Shown here: positions 16,243 to 25,114 of the stretch, one piece after another
Layout of the letters: each line of letters begins with the position of its first letter
How positions within the stretch are numbered: position 1 is the stretch's first letter
Source: JAUIET01 sp964352475
Lineage (GTDB): Bacteria; Pseudomonadota; Gammaproteobacteria; Pseudomonadales; JAUIET01
Assembly (NCBI GenBank): GCA_964352475.1
Contig: CAYGSL010000010.1
Coordinates: forward strand, 1-64,000
DNA: 64,000 bases
Direction: 5' to 3'
Position numbers and translations under genes: made by a program
The notes under the pieces: generated by a model
Seen by the model: only the letters and a program-made list of their open reading frames with translations
The model's database searches: none
Told to the model about the DNA's origin: nothing

Positions 16243-17901
16243 TCAGGCACCGGCTTTTGGTTTAGGTCTGACAGCACGCCTTTTTGTAGAAGCACTACTG
16301 ACTTTTTTGGCACTGGTTTTCTTAGTGCTGGTTTTCTTGGCGCTGGTATTTTTTTCAGCTGCTTTCTTGCTACTGGATTTTTTAGTAGCTGCTTTTTTGG
16401 TAGTAGATTTTTTGGCGCCCGTCTTTTTGCTAGTCGATTTATTACCAGCCGCTTTTTTTGTACCTGCAGATTCTGCAGGCTGACCCATTGCCTCCAGAAA
16501 CATATTGCGAACATCACGCACGTGATCATTCAATGTCGCCCTACTCCAGGTACTTGTGTCCACAGGCGGTAGCACTTCCACATCAACCGTTGCCGGTCGA
16601 AAAACGAAATCACCTTTCGGTGCAACATCACCGGCATTACGGATTACGATCGGCACTATCGGCACGCCTGCCTGCATCGCCAGGTGAAAAGCCCCTTTTT
16701 TAAATGGGTTCAATTTGGGCGAAATGGTACGCGTACCTTCTGGTGCCAACACAACGCTTTTCCCTTCATTAACCATCACGTCAACCAATGGTTGCATGGC
16801 TTCAATGGCACTGCTGGCGTTTTCCCTATCAATGAGCACTACACCACCGGCTTCCATCACCTGGCCTATCACAGGGATTTTTCGAATTTCCTTTTTTCCA
16901 ACGCCCGCAATATCACGCCTGATAAGCTTTGCCATGATGACAACGTCGGCCTTGCTTTGGTGGTTAAAAATAAATACGGCAGGTCTGCTTGACCATAGGT
17001 GTTCTTCACCAATAACGTTTAGCTCCAGGCCTATCAAGGCACTGGCGGTGTCGGCAAACAGCGAGAAAGAAAAATTCCTCGCATCGCGCATCGAGCCGGT
17101 TAGTGCATACAAGGGCAAGCCAGCAACGAAGGATGTCACCAGACTGCTTGTTGCCGCAATAGAACGCGCGAACTGCATCATAGTTGGACGACCGCGGCTG
17201 CCGTAGTGCACCACAGGCCAGCGTTTCTTGCGTGCATGACGCTCCAGTTTGCTGCTTGGATTCAGGGCACGCGGATTCCCGATACGTTCCAGCAGTTCCA
17301 AATCATCGGTGCTGTCTGAATAGAAAAAGCTCTCATCAAGATCAGCATTTACCTGCTCAGCCAAACGCTCCGCAGCATGTACTTTACCTTCGCCAAAGCA
17401 GGTAGGCCTAACCACCTGCCCAGTGAATTCACCGTTTTCTACTTCCAGATAAGTACATAACACATGCTCAATACCAAGATCATGAGCAGCCGGCTCCACC
17501 TGATAAGGTGTAGCTGAAGAAATAACGGCCACCGTATGGCCTTTCTTCATATGCGCGTCTACCAGTGCCCTGGATTCCGGATAAATCAGCCGCGCAATTT
17601 GCGATACGTAGAGTTTATCGCCCATCTCACGATACGACTCTTCCGACACACCGCGCATGAACTGCGCTGTGACCATCATCATCGCCGAAAAGCCGAGTCG
17701 ACCCAGTCCAAATCCCGACATTGCGTTCATCAGCTCCAGGAATTGCGACGGCGTTATATCGCCGCGACGAATCTGCTCGCGAATAAAGACCGTCGCTGAG
17801 TAACCAGCAATCAAGGTGCCATCAAAATCGAAAATTGCGGCAATCTGTGGTCCATCTTCCGACTGCTCAATGGACTTCAATAATTGCTTTTGATTTGCCA
17901 T
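16243..17901 (-). CDS. HAD phosphatase-PlsC acyltransferase fusion with histone-H1-like tail
   Basis: A 552-aa protein with three parts. Residues 20-230 are a HAD-IB (SerB/CicA-type) phosphatase with the DFDGT nucleophile motif (D25, D27) and a C-terminal SDSTDD acid motif. Residues 290-460 are a 1-acylglycerol-3-phosphate acyltransferase with NHQSKAD (H314, D319) and APEGTRT. From about 480 to the end is a Lys/Ser/Thr/Ala tail made of KKS/KKT/KKA units, ending RRAVRPKPKAGA. HAD-PlsC fusions are known; the acyltransferase makes phosphatidate and the phosphatase may act on a lipid or small phosphoester. The H1-like tail is unusual and could bind DNA or anionic membrane. It is the first gene of the operon with plsB. 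Confidence 0.9.
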   Translation of the reverse strand: MANQKQLLKSIEQSEDGPQIAAIFDFDGTLIAGYSATVFIREQIRRGDITPSQFLELMNAMSGFGLGRLGFSAMMMVTAQFMRGVSEESYREMGDKLYVSQIARLIYPESRALVDAHMKKGHTVAVISSATPYQVEPAAHDLGIEHVLCTYLEVENGEFTGQVVRPTCFGEGKVHAAERLAEQVNADLDESFFYSDSTDDLELLERIGNPRALNPSSKLERHARKKRWPVVHYGSRGRPTMMQFARSIAATSSLVTSFVAGLPLYALTGSMRDARNFSFSLFADTASALIGLELNVIGEEHLWSSRPAVFIFNHQSKADVVIMAKLIRRDIAGVGKKEIRKIPVIGQVMEAGGVVLIDRENASSAIEAMQPLVDVMVNEGKSVVLAPEGTRTISPKLNPFKKGAFHLAMQAGVPIVPIVIRNAGDVAPKGDFVFRPATVDVEVLPPVDTSTWSRATLNDHVRDVRNMFLEAMGQPAESAGTKKAAGNKSTSKKTGAKKSTTKKAATKKSSSKKAAEKNTSAKKTSTKKTSAKKVSSASTKRRAVRPKPKAGA

Positions 17902-17940
17902 GTAGAATCATCCCTCCCGCCGAGTAATTGTAATTCGTGG

Positions 17941-17970
17941 TTGACGTGGCATCCGTTCAGCCCCAAGAAT
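17941..17970 (+). promoter_or_regulatory. Possible promoter for the dpkA-like gene
   Basis: TTGACG at 17941-17946, an 18-bp spacer and AAGAAT at 17965-17970, in the 104-bp space between divergent genes. AGAGGAAATAAGAAT just before the ATG at 18006 supplies the ribosome-binding site. Confidence 0.35.
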
Positions 17971-18005
17971 ACAACATCTTAGGGCTGCATAGAGGAAATA
18001 AGAAT

Positions 18006-19004
18006 ATGGCCACCACAGAAATGTCTCTGCAACAGATTGAGCAACTTGCCACACGCGTGTTTGAGTCCAATGGTTGCGATGAGCACAATACGCGAGCACT
18101 GGTAAAAACAGTGGTAACCGCCGAACGCGACGGCTCGCATTCGCACGGTTTATTTCGCGTGCCTGGCTATATCGCATCATTGCGCAGCGGCAAAGTGAAA
18201 GGTGATGCATCCCCCGTAGTCACCAATAAAACTGCGGCAGTGATTAATGTTCACGGCGACAGCGGCTTTGCACCATTGGCAATCGAGCGCGGAATACCTG
18301 CCTTGGCCGAAGCCGCCAGCACCGTGGGCGTAGGCGTGATGGGCATAACACATGCCCATCATTTCGCAGCTCTCTGGCCCGAGACCGAAGCGCTCGCCGA
18401 GCGGAATCTAATAGGGCTGGCCTGCGTGTGCTACAAACCAGTGGTCGCCCCTGCCGGAGGCAATGAACGATTGCTTGGCACTAACCCTATTTCATTTGCC
18501 TGGCCACGGCCCGGGGCAAGTCCGTTTGTGTATGACATGGCCACAGCGGCAATGGCTCTGGGTGAAGTGCAGATTGCGGCGCGTGACGGCAAACAGGTTG
18601 CGCCTGGCGTAGGGCTTGATGCCAATGGTCAGGAAACAACGGACCCCGCTGAAATCGTAAAAGGCATGCTGCTGCCATTTGGTGGTTATAAGGGCTCAGC
18701 GATCGCCATAATGGTTGAATTACTGGCCTCGGCTGCGATCAATGAGCAGTTCAGTTTCGAAGCAGGCGAAACTGATCTCGCCGATGGCGGCCCACCCCAG
18801 GGAGGAGAGTTCATTCTGGCTATTTCGCCAGACTTGCTCGCCGGTGAAGGTTGGGCGGAGCACGCAGAAACATTCTTCCAGCGTCTTGATGCCATTGACG
18901 GTGTAAGAATGCCCGGGGAGCGCCGGCACAAAAACAGATTGTCTTCGGCGCCACGCGCAATCAACTCAGAGTTGCTTGCGCGTATTGAGTCGCTGGTTAA
19001 ATAG
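18006..19004 (+). CDS. dpkA: Delta1-piperideine-2-carboxylate/pyrroline-2-carboxylate reductase-like
   Basis: A 332-aa member of the malate/L-lactate (Ldh2) dehydrogenase family, NAD(P)-dependent. Several segments match the DpkA subgroup as I remember it: DGSHSHGLFRVPGYI near residue 40, AHHFAALWPETE about residue 114, LGTNPISFAWPRPG, ALGEVQIAARDG and LLPFGGYKGSA. DpkA reduces cyclic imines formed from D-lysine and D-proline to L-pipecolate and L-proline. I start at ATG 18006, 23 codons inside the open frame, because of the ribosome-binding site. A convergent aldehyde dehydrogenase follows. Other Ldh2-family substrates (malate, ureidoglycolate) are less likely on these motifs. Confidence 0.75.
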   Translation: MATTEMSLQQIEQLATRVFESNGCDEHNTRALVKTVVTAERDGSHSHGLFRVPGYIASLRSGKVKGDASPVVTNKTAAVINVHGDSGFAPLAIERGIPALAEAASTVGVGVMGITHAHHFAALWPETEALAERNLIGLACVCYKPVVAPAGGNERLLGTNPISFAWPRPGASPFVYDMATAAMALGEVQIAARDGKQVAPGVGLDANGQETTDPAEIVKGMLLPFGGYKGSAIAIMVELLASAAINEQFSFEAGETDLADGGPPQGGEFILAISPDLLAGEGWAEHAETFFQRLDAIDGVRMPGERRHKNRLSSAPRAINSELLARIESLVK

Positions 19005-19017
19005 CTAAAGATCTACT

Positions 19018-20454
19018 TTAGCCAGAGATACCACTAACCGCTTTCACTTCCAGGAAATCTTCCAGACCAAGCGCACCACCTTCGCGGCCATTACCCGATT
19101 GCTTATAGCCGCCGAAAGGCGCGCCAGCGCCCAACGCCTGGCCATTGACCTCCACCATGCCGGAGCGCAGTCGGCGGGCAACACGCGCTGCGCGCTCGCT
19201 GTCCTGGGTTTGCACATAATTGGTCAGCCCATAAGCGGTGTCATTGGCAATGGCAATGGCTTCTTCTTCGCTGTCAAACGGGATGATCGATAGAACCGGC
19301 CCAAAAATCTCCTCGCGCGCAATTGTCATATCGTTATTCACGTTGGCAAATACAGTGGGCTTCACGTAATAACCCTGCTCAAGACCTTCTGGTCGACCCG
19401 GCCCGCCACTCACCAATTCGGCACCTTCTGACATACCTTTATCAATAAGGCCCTGAATTTTATTGAAATGAACCTCAGACACTACCGGTCCGATATGACG
19501 CCCTTCATCCGCGGCATTCGCTACACTCGTTTTTTCAGCTGCAGCGCGCGCTTCATCCACCGCACGCTCATAGATAGATCGCTCTACCAGCATTCGGGTT
19601 GGTGCGTTACAAGATTGACCGGAATTGTTAAAACAATGCCTGACACCACGCGCCACTGCTTTTTCGTCAGCATCGGCAAATATAATGTTGGCGCCTTTGC
19701 CACCAAGTTCCAGCGCAACACGCTTGACTGTATCCGCAGCATTTTTGCTGATAGCCGTGCCAGCCCGGGTTGACCCCGTGAAGGAAATCATATCAATATC
19801 AGCGTGCGCAGACAATTGTGACCCCACACCCACGCCATCACCATTAACGAGGTTAAACACGCCCGCCGGGAACCCGGCCTCATCAACCATTTCTGCAAAC
19901 AACATTGATGACAATGGTGCTATCTCGGAAGGCTTGAGAACCATGGTATTGCCGGCACCAATGGCCGGAATGACTTTTAGAGTGACCTGATTCATCGGCC
20001 AGTTCCACGGTGTGATCAAACCACAAACCCCAATCGGCTCATACACCAGCTTGGTATCGGGAGCATGCGCTCCCAGTGGGCGTTCAAATTCGAATGCCTT
20101 GAGCGCTCGGATAAAATTCTTGATGTGTCCGGCACCCGAACCTGCCTGAGCTGCCTTGGCCATATCGATGGGCGCTCCCATTTCAAGAGAAATAGCGGCT
20201 CCCATTTCATCCATTCTGGCCATGTATATTTCCGCAAGGCGTTGCAGTAAGCCCAATCGGTCGTCCAGCGGTGTCTGGCTCCAGCCGTCAAACGCTGCTT
20301 GCGCTGCTGCTACCGCGGCATCTGTATCGGCTTGCCCGCCCAGGGAGATAACGGCACAGACTTCCTCAGTAGACGGGTTAATGACATTCAGATCATTGGC
20401 CTCTGCGGGAGACACCCATTGGCCATTAATATAAAACTCGCGCTTTTCCAACAT
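19018..20454 (-). CDS. Aldehyde dehydrogenase family protein (NAD(P)-dependent)
   Basis: A 478-aa ALDH. It has the cofactor region TPWNWPMNQV and FTGSTRAG, general base Glu in LELGGKGANI, and nucleophile Cys in FNNSGQSCNAPTR. The C-terminal PFGGYKQSGNGREGG motif is also present. It is complete. I use the ATG at 20454; a GTG four codons upstream is possible. Substrate is not predictable: the N-S-G-Q-S-C-N-A-P form occurs in broad-specificity bacterial ALDHs. It is convergent with the DpkA-like gene, so it is not in its operon, but both would fit amino-acid or amine breakdown. Confidence 0.92.
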   Translation of the reverse strand: MLEKREFYINGQWVSPAEANDLNVINPSTEEVCAVISLGGQADTDAAVAAAQAAFDGWSQTPLDDRLGLLQRLAEIYMARMDEMGAAISLEMGAPIDMAKAAQAGSGAGHIKNFIRALKAFEFERPLGAHAPDTKLVYEPIGVCGLITPWNWPMNQVTLKVIPAIGAGNTMVLKPSEIAPLSSMLFAEMVDEAGFPAGVFNLVNGDGVGVGSQLSAHADIDMISFTGSTRAGTAISKNAADTVKRVALELGGKGANIIFADADEKAVARGVRHCFNNSGQSCNAPTRMLVERSIYERAVDEARAAAEKTSVANAADEGRHIGPVVSEVHFNKIQGLIDKGMSEGAELVSGGPGRPEGLEQGYYVKPTVFANVNNDMTIAREEIFGPVLSIIPFDSEEEAIAIANDTAYGLTNYVQTQDSERAARVARRLRSGMVEVNGQALGAGAPFGGYKQSGNGREGGALGLEDFLEVKAVSGISG

Positions 20455-20681
20455 ACTCACTACCACCCAATAATTGATTGCTCTGTGTACAGGGGCGCAA
20501 CCATAACAGCGCTGTAGCTGTCAGCGCAATATCTTGCACCCGGTAGCGGCGCTTTCGCGACCTGGGCATTGCTAAAAAGATAAGCGGTTCTGGCAGCTGC
20601 TGGAAGTTTGAACAGCGTCCGATTTCTGCTCGTTTTTTGAACTAGGCTTTTTTTAACGAACAACAAATTTCTGCACGACCA

Positions 20682-21692
20682 ATGACTGAATATGCTCCTG
20701 CCAACAGAGCGCTTGCGCCACTGCCCGATTACAGCGGAACATCTGTCTTTCTGGCGGCATGCGTGGCCATTAGTGCCATCACCTACTTACTCATTGCCGA
20801 TTGGATTGCCAGCAATCTGACGCTTAACCTGGTGCTGATAGCCATCAGTTGCGGTTTGATCGGCTATTGCGTGCGAACCACCTGGAATCTGTACAGAGCG
20901 AGTGACTTGATGGACACCCTGGATGGAACCGTTGAGTTAGGTCGGCCCAGCCGCGCCGAATTGCTGCAACTGATTACCGATGCGCAGAAGCTTAGGCAAA
21001 TACTGGATGTCAAAGCAGTGCGCGTTGTTATTCACAGCATTCAATCTCGCGGTGATTTCCGTCTCAGCGCCGATGCGGTCATGCAAATGCGAACTCGTGC
21101 CGAAAAAGCCAGTCTCAGTGCTGAGCGTTACACGGATGCTGGCATGTTGATTGTTCCGCTTATCGCTATGTCTATGGGCGCCTGGTCTTTCATTACCGAG
21201 GGCGCATCAGGCAGCGACTTAAATGCTGCAATTATGAGTCCGCTGATGGTAGGTTTTCTATCGGCAAGCCTGCTGGTGCTGCTAAACAAGCAAAGCCAGC
21301 ACGCGCGCACGCTGTTTTCCAATCACTTGCAGCAGTGGCTAACACTGCGATCTACGCAGAATGACGAACGAGGCCAGGAACTGACGAAATTACGCGCAGC
21401 GATTGAGCAACTGGAAAGCAAATTGACTGAAAATGAACGTTTGACGCAGCAACAGGCCAAGACGATTGATTCACTGACTCAACACCGTGAGGAATCACAG
21501 GAACTCGCTTCCCGCTTAGCCATGCAGGGTAAACAAATAGTTCAGCAAGCAAGCGATACCAAGAGGGTGATTGCGTCAACCCGGAAGGAAGACAAGCAGT
21601 CATTCTCTCAAAATGCCAGCAATGATGAGAATACTCCGCTGACTGTGGTTCTGGGCTTAAATAATGGCCGGGACAGCAGCGCCGCAGCCTAG
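20682..21692 (+). CDS. Membrane protein with coiled-coil tail, unknown function
   Basis: A 336-aa protein. Two hydrophobic helices near the N-terminus (about 22-44 and 46-65), a basic/amphipathic segment of about 90 residues, a second membrane pair (about 156-173 and 184-203) and a long Gln/Glu-rich coiled coil (about 225-290) precede a low-complexity end. The 2+2 membrane layout with a cytosolic loop is reminiscent of MotA/TolQ-type channel proteins, but I see no conserved motif and claim no homology. The 227-bp gap before it holds the promoters for this gene and the divergent aldehyde dehydrogenase. A hairpin overlaps its stop codon. Confidence 0.6.
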   Translation: MTEYAPANRALAPLPDYSGTSVFLAACVAISAITYLLIADWIASNLTLNLVLIAISCGLIGYCVRTTWNLYRASDLMDTLDGTVELGRPSRAELLQLITDAQKLRQILDVKAVRVVIHSIQSRGDFRLSADAVMQMRTRAEKASLSAERYTDAGMLIVPLIAMSMGAWSFITEGASGSDLNAAIMSPLMVGFLSASLLVLLNKQSQHARTLFSNHLQQWLTLRSTQNDERGQELTKLRAAIEQLESKLTENERLTQQQAKTIDSLTQHREESQELASRLAMQGKQIVQQASDTKRVIASTRKEDKQSFSQNASNDENTPLTVVLGLNNGRDSSAAA

Positions 21693-21720
21693 CTCTGGCG
21701 ACATAGGCTGGGGTGTTTTT
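21685..21720 (+). terminator. Probable intrinsic terminator overlapping the end of the coiled-coil membrane protein gene
   Basis: CAGCCTA (21685-21691) pairs with TAGGCTG (21704-21710), followed by GGGTGTTTTT. The left arm includes the stop codon. Confidence 0.55.
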
Positions 21721-21874
21721 GAGGGCGCTTGGAGGCAGGCTCAATTGGCTCAATTTTGTAGCGTTTTTGTGATCTGGTTTTGGACTGATTGCGACACGTT
21801 TGCTAATTTTTAAAGAGCGGTTCACCGTTATGCTCCAGAGAGTGAGCAATTATCGTCAGGGAGAGGACAATAAC

Positions 21875-22825
21875 ATGGCAGCCAAGTATCGATTGGTAAC
21901 ACGCAGTGACTTTGATGGATTGGTCTGCGGGGTACTGCTTAAGCATTTGGATATGATCGAAGAGATTAAATTCGTCCATCCAAAAGACATGCAAGATGGC
22001 AAGGTTGAGATAACCAACAACGACATCACAACCAACCTGCCCTATGTTCCTGACGCACATCTTTGTTTTGATCATCACGCCAGTGAGCTAATACGTTACC
22101 CCGGTCAATATGAAAACTATATTATCGAGGCAGATACGCCCTCTGCTGCACGTGTAGTGTTCAACTTCTACGGCGGCTTCGACACTTTCCCCAGAGAATG
22201 GGAAGAAATGATGGAAGCCGTGGACAAGGCAGATTCTGCCCAATACACGCAGCGAGAAGTGCTTGAGCCACGCAATTGGGAACTGCTGAATTTTCTGATG
22301 GATTCACGCACCGGTCTTGGCCGCTTCAGAGAATTCAGAATATCCAACTATAACTTGATGATGGATCTGATCGATTATTGCAAAGACACGTCGATAGAAG
22401 AGATTATCAAGCTACCAGACGTAAAAGAACGCGTAGACCTGTATTTCGAGCACGAAGAAAAATTTAAGGCCCAACTGCAGCGTTGCGCTTCAGTGCACGG
22501 TAACCTGGTTGTTTTGGATTTGCGCGATGAGCCCATCATTTACGCTGGCAATCGTTTTATGATTTACGCCATGTACCCGCAATGTGATATTTCGATTCAT
22601 ATCATCTGGGGATTGAAGCAACAAAATACGGTGTTTGCCACAGGCAAATCAATTTTTGACCGTGGTTGCGAGACGAACGTTGGTGAGCTTATGCTACAGT
22701 ACGGCGGCGGTGGTCATCACGCAGCAGGAACCTGTCAGGTGTCTAATGATCAAGCCACTGAAACGCTTACCGAGCTGATCGCTGCGATTAACGCTGAACA
22801 CTATTTGAAAGCAGGGAATGAGTAG
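21875..22825 (+). CDS. DHH-family phosphoesterase
   Basis: A 316-aa cytosolic metal-dependent phosphoesterase of the DHH/DHHA1 superfamily (NrnA, RecJ and exopolyphosphatase relatives). The metal-binding motifs are RSDFDGLVCG near the N-terminus, CFDHHASE around residue 62 and the C-terminal YGGGGHHAAGTCQV, the substrate-binding DHHA1 signature. Likely substrates are short oligonucleotides, pApA-type dinucleotides or polyphosphate. GGGAGAGGACAATAAC precedes the ATG at 21875, which decides the start. It is followed after 23 bp by the mutarotase-like gene. Confidence 0.85.
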   Translation: MAAKYRLVTRSDFDGLVCGVLLKHLDMIEEIKFVHPKDMQDGKVEITNNDITTNLPYVPDAHLCFDHHASELIRYPGQYENYIIEADTPSAARVVFNFYGGFDTFPREWEEMMEAVDKADSAQYTQREVLEPRNWELLNFLMDSRTGLGRFREFRISNYNLMMDLIDYCKDTSIEEIIKLPDVKERVDLYFEHEEKFKAQLQRCASVHGNLVVLDLRDEPIIYAGNRFMIYAMYPQCDISIHIIWGLKQQNTVFATGKSIFDRGCETNVGELMLQYGGGGHHAAGTCQVSNDQATETLTELIAAINAEHYLKAGNE

Positions 22826-22848
22826 CACTTCAAGCACAAGGTACTCTA

Positions 22849-23724
22849 TTGCAAATAATTGAATCAGAGCACCTTATCAGCAGCGTCAGCCCACTCGGCG
22901 CCGAGCTTCAGTCCCTGTTACTCAAAGCCAATAGCGAAGAATTTATCTGGCAAGGTAATCCAAGCGTCTGGAGCGGTAGAGCGCCCATTCTATTTCCAAT
23001 TGTAGGCGCACTTAGACACTCACCTTCACAGCACAATAGTAGGCCTATCATGCTTGCCAAGCATGGCTTTGCCAGGCACCAACAGTTTCAATTGCTTGAA
23101 CATCGAGAAAGCTTGGCCAGGTATTTGCTGCAATCCAATGCTGACACTCTGAAGTGTTATCCGTGGCATTTTGAACTACAGGTTTCTTTCCAACTGTTGG
23201 CAGATCACCTGAAAATTCATTACGAGGTACGCAACAAGGACGAAAGTGAACTTCTATTCAACCTGGGCTCTCATCCGGCGTTCCATTTGCCGCTGGAAAA
23301 TAGCTCCTTGTCCGACTACTCGATTCAATTCGATCAACTGGAAGACCTGGAACTGTATTCAGTCACTCCGGAAGGATTACTTGATCCCGGTGCTACGAAG
23401 TACACACTTGGCAACCGTCAGATTGAGCTCTCAGAAACCATTTTTGATAATGACGCTCTGGTTTTTAAAAACATCAACTCGTCACATATCAGCTTGTTGC
23501 ACCGTAGCCAGGGAACACGTCTAAGCGTCGCAACCGGCGGCGCACCACATATTGGCATTTGGGCAAAACCCGGTGCAGAATTCGTCTGTATTGAACCCTG
23601 GTGGGGGCACGCAGATTTCAGCAATGCCAACAGAGAGTTTGCTCAAAAATCGTCTATTCAGTCACTGCCACCTGGAAAGACGTTTTCAACGAGTATTGAA
23701 ATCAAGCCTTCAATCACCGGTTAG
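22849..23724 (+). CDS. Aldose 1-epimerase (galactose mutarotase-like) family protein
   Basis: A 291-aa beta-sandwich protein of the LacX/YeaD-like mutarotase group. Seen: WQGNPSVWSGRAPILFPIVG, KHGFAR, the central LGSHPAFHLPL with the probable catalytic His, and FVCIEPWWG near the end, a typical position for the catalytic glutamate. It interconverts sugar anomers; the actual sugar is unknown. The only start fitting the frame is a TTG at 22849 with AAGG 7 bases upstream; the ATG at 22818 is out of frame. It is the second gene of a probable two-gene unit with the DHH phosphoesterase. Confidence 0.82.
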   Translation: MQIIESEHLISSVSPLGAELQSLLLKANSEEFIWQGNPSVWSGRAPILFPIVGALRHSPSQHNSRPIMLAKHGFARHQQFQLLEHRESLARYLLQSNADTLKCYPWHFELQVSFQLLADHLKIHYEVRNKDESELLFNLGSHPAFHLPLENSSLSDYSIQFDQLEDLELYSVTPEGLLDPGATKYTLGNRQIELSETIFDNDALVFKNINSSHISLLHRSQGTRLSVATGGAPHIGIWAKPGAEFVCIEPWWGHADFSNANREFAQKSSIQSLPPGKTFSTSIEIKPSITG

Positions 23725-23815
23725 TTTTTGTGACTGCTTAACAAGTACGGTTAGCCACCCTTCCTAATGTCTGACGACTAAGCTATGCTGTAAGCGAACG
23801 ACCCTGGAGAATAAT

Positions 23816-25114
23816 ATGATGCAAACAGGTGAAGCCAAAGACGTCGATACGATTACGCCATCGCAAAATATTCGAAAAGATTACCCTTTTGAATTCACCG
23901 GTAAAACCGGCGAGTACTTCAGAATATGGATAGTCAATATTCTCCTTACTATTGTTACTCTTGGCATTTATTCTGCCTGGGCAAAAGTACGAAACCATCG
24001 CTACTTTTATGGCAACACGATTCTGGATGGCTCAGCGTTTGAATACACGGCCGATCCAATAAAAATACTGCGCGGTCGCATCATCGCTGTTGCAATACTT
24101 ATTGCATACCAAAGCGCGGGGCTTGTATCAACAAGCGCCAGCATTATCGCGTTTGCGCTATTGATGGTTATTATGCCGGCAATGATTGTTCTGGCTCTGC
24201 GATTTCGCATGCGGTATACGAGTTGGCGCAATATTCCTTTCGGTTTCGTCCCGAACTTTAAAACGGCCTACATGCTTTTCGGCCTGCCGATGTTGCTTGG
24301 TTTGGCCATGATTGCAATAACCGCCAGCTTTCAGAGCGGCCTGACGGAGATGGGCCTTGATCCAGATACCGGAACCTATGAGCAACCGGCTCAATCAGAC
24401 CTTAACTTTGCTGAAGACGAAGCAGAGAGCACTGAGCCAAGTGCAGAAGCTGACGAGGAAAGTGAGGGAATGACACCAGAGCAGGCCGCTGAATTAGAAA
24501 AAATGGGCATGCAATTTTTGTGGGTGTTTGGTGGGCTGATGTTGATATTCTGGTGTTTGTTTCCCTTATGGCTGCGCTTTTACTATAAGTTTGTTGCTGA
24601 CCATACTCGTTATGGACGCACGCATTTTCGCTTTCTCGCAACGGTTGCAGAATTTTACTCGATATACATCATCGCGGCCCTGCTGTTTGTGGCAGCCGTC
24701 GCGATTTTAGCCTTGTTGATTGGCGCATTTACCGCGTTGGGAATGGGTGATGCAAATACTGCAGGAATGGCCGGCGGTATAAGTGGTGTATTGGCATTCT
24801 TGCTTGTTCAGTCGTATATTCAAACGCAGCGTGCGAACGTTGTGTACAGCAACATAGAATTGGAAGACATTGGTTTTCTCAGTGAATTAAAAGTCAGCAC
24901 AATGGCATGGCTGTATATTAGCAATACGGTGGCGATTATTATCTCACTCGGCTTGATGATACCCTGGGCGAAAATTCGAGTGGCCAGATACAGAGCAAGC
25001 ACAATGACCTTGTATGCCAATAATTTTGACGAGTTTCAAGCGCGGGCTGCGTCTGAAGTAGACGCCGAAGGTGCAGAGATTAGCGACTTTATGGACTTTG
25101 ATCTTGGACTCTGA
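23816..25114 (+). CDS. DUF898 (YjgN-like) integral membrane protein
   Basis: A 432-aa multi-pass inner membrane protein. The YjgN/DUF898 hallmark appears twice: FTGKTGEYFRIWIVNILLT...GIYSAWAKVR near residue 28 and, in degenerate form, STMAWLYISNT...PWAKIRVARY near 365. About eight membrane helices are visible. Between the halves lies an acidic, Glu-rich soluble insertion (about 205-245), longer than in most relatives. TGGAGAATAAT precedes the ATG. The next gene, an M48 protease with its own membrane anchor, starts inside its last codons. That pairing recurs in gammaproteobacteria and suggests a shared envelope role, but the function of the family is unknown. Confidence 0.85.
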   Translation: MMQTGEAKDVDTITPSQNIRKDYPFEFTGKTGEYFRIWIVNILLTIVTLGIYSAWAKVRNHRYFYGNTILDGSAFEYTADPIKILRGRIIAVAILIAYQSAGLVSTSASIIAFALLMVIMPAMIVLALRFRMRYTSWRNIPFGFVPNFKTAYMLFGLPMLLGLAMIAITASFQSGLTEMGLDPDTGTYEQPAQSDLNFAEDEAESTEPSAEADEESEGMTPEQAAELEKMGMQFLWVFGGLMLIFWCLFPLWLRFYYKFVADHTRYGRTHFRFLATVAEFYSIYIIAALLFVAAVAILALLIGAFTALGMGDANTAGMAGGISGVLAFLLVQSYIQTQRANVVYSNIELEDIGFLSELKVSTMAWLYISNTVAIIISLGLMIPWAKIRVARYRASTMTLYANNFDEFQARAASEVDAEGAEISDFMDFDLGL

